Below, piece after piece: positions 63,640 to 64,000 of a DNA stretch of 64,000 nt (within the stretch, counting starts at the first letter, position 1; each line of letters begins with the position of its first letter). The notes under the pieces are model-generated. The model ran no database searches. It was given only the letters and a program-made list of their open reading frames with translations, and was not told where the DNA came from. The translations under genes and the position numbers were made by a program. Source of the stretch: JBBQVS01 sp963792705 (GTDB lineage: Bacteria; Chloroflexota; Ktedonobacteria; Ktedonobacterales; Ktedonobacteraceae); NCBI GenBank assembly GCA_963792705.1, contig CAWBXD010000012.1:748296-812295 (forward strand), given 5' to 3'.

Positions 63640-63787
63640 CCAGAAGTGACAGGGCAATCGCATCTAAATTTTTGAACCTTGGCGACAAGTCATTTTACAA
63701 TGATGAGCTTTGCTAAATCTCAACTTGTAGAGGCGCACTACAGGCCGCGCCAAAAATTAGATGCGATTGCTCTGCCAGAAGTGACAG
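63640..63787. mobile_element. MITE-like element (63653-63774) between 13-bp direct repeats
   Basis: Terminal inverted repeats of about 20 bp (GCAATCGCATCTAAATTTTTG at the left; CAAAAATTAGATGCGATTGC at the right, 63751-63770) enclose 122 bp without a gene. CCAGAAGTGACAG occurs on both sides (63640-63652, 63775-63787), like a target duplication. Confidence 0.65.
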
Positions 63788-63901
63788 CAAACTTGACAGC
63801 AGAGACGCTAGCATGTTGAAGTTTTGGTTCTACTAGGTAAGACACTTGAAGAGGAAAATGAGCGTGAAAAAGGCTTTCCTGGATGCCTGGGGACATCATC
63901 C

Positions 63902-64000
63902 TTCAAGTTTGTTCCTTGACATTTTCATTTTACGAATAGTGCCTCAAGCCATTGTAAAGGGGCTTGAGACGCTCTTCGTTTCTCATATTCTTGGAGGTTG
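63902..64000 (+). other. right end of the probable island: degenerate tRNA-Phe 3' end plus terminator
   Basis: TTCAAGTTTGTTCCTTGACA matches the tRNA-Phe 3' end at about 16 of 20 positions. AGTGCCTCAAGCC and GGCTTGAGACGCT form the hairpin, then GGAGGTTG, as at 56299-56399. Just inside, at 63779-63800, lies TGACAGCAAACTTGACAGCA. Confidence 0.55.

Overview
The window looks like a chromosome segment of a Chloroflexota bacterium of the Ktedonobacteria type. This is inferred, not proven, from moderate G+C, a SufCDSU-type Fe-S operon, a caspase-like/WD40 protein, HTH/NB-ARC/TPR and kinase regulators of the kind abundant in those genomes, and a dense family of dispersed palindromic repeats. Three tRNA genes are present: Asn-GTT, initiator Met-CAT and Phe-GAA. 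Each has a clear -35/-10 promoter with a 17-bp spacer.

Layout. 1-4.1 kb: a peptidoglycan amidase cut by the window edge, a YggT-like protein, a DUF2079 membrane protein and a YdjM-like membrane hydrolase. 4.2-10.6 kb: a suf operon on the minus strand (Rrf2 regulator, sufC, sufD, sufS, sufU) followed by an SDR oxidoreductase and a Rieske protein. 10.6-11.6 kb: a small membrane protein/XRE regulator pair with a legible promoter and operator. 11.7-17.8 kb: a histidine phosphatase, then an SbcD/SbcC (YhaO/YhaN)-like pair with unusual features. 18-19.7 kb: a caspase-fold protein fused to seven WD40 repeats, with Ser where Cys is expected. 20-25.6 kb: ftsH, then a CheA-like/CheW-like/CheY-like set. 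26-37.8 kb: a sensor kinase, an acetyltransferase, a lipoprotein esterase, a beta-propeller, cca, tlyA and a ROK kinase. 38-49.2 kb: a surface-polysaccharide-like cluster (two glycosyltransferases, an epimerase, an HlyD-type protein, a TPR membrane protein, a GT39-like protein with a lectin-like insert, and a lipoprotein with a possible alpha-barrel hydrolase fold). 49.4-56.2 kb: a MazF toxin/antitoxin pair, a GAF sensor kinase, a secreted protein, and a response regulator/HAMP kinase pair.

From the tRNA-Phe gene (56.25 kb) to the window end lies an AT-rich region that looks like a decayed genomic island. A degenerate copy of the tRNA 3' end plus its terminator recurs at 63.90-64.0 kb, and paired TGACAGC motifs sit just inside both ends. 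Inside are a transposase remnant, an intact sugar-nucleotide epimerase, an NB-ARC/TPR regulator broken by two nonsense codons and several frameshifts, a frameshifted Ser/Thr kinase, and a 122-bp MITE-like element.

The main unexplained structure is a family of palindromic repeats in two types. Type A is about 70 bp with GTAGGGACCGATTTATCGCG arms; type B is 125-155 bp with GTAGGGACCACATTGATGGC arms and inner hairpins. About ten copies occur. They lie between genes of one operon, in a 5' leader, over a stop codon, once inside a reading frame, and nested in one another.
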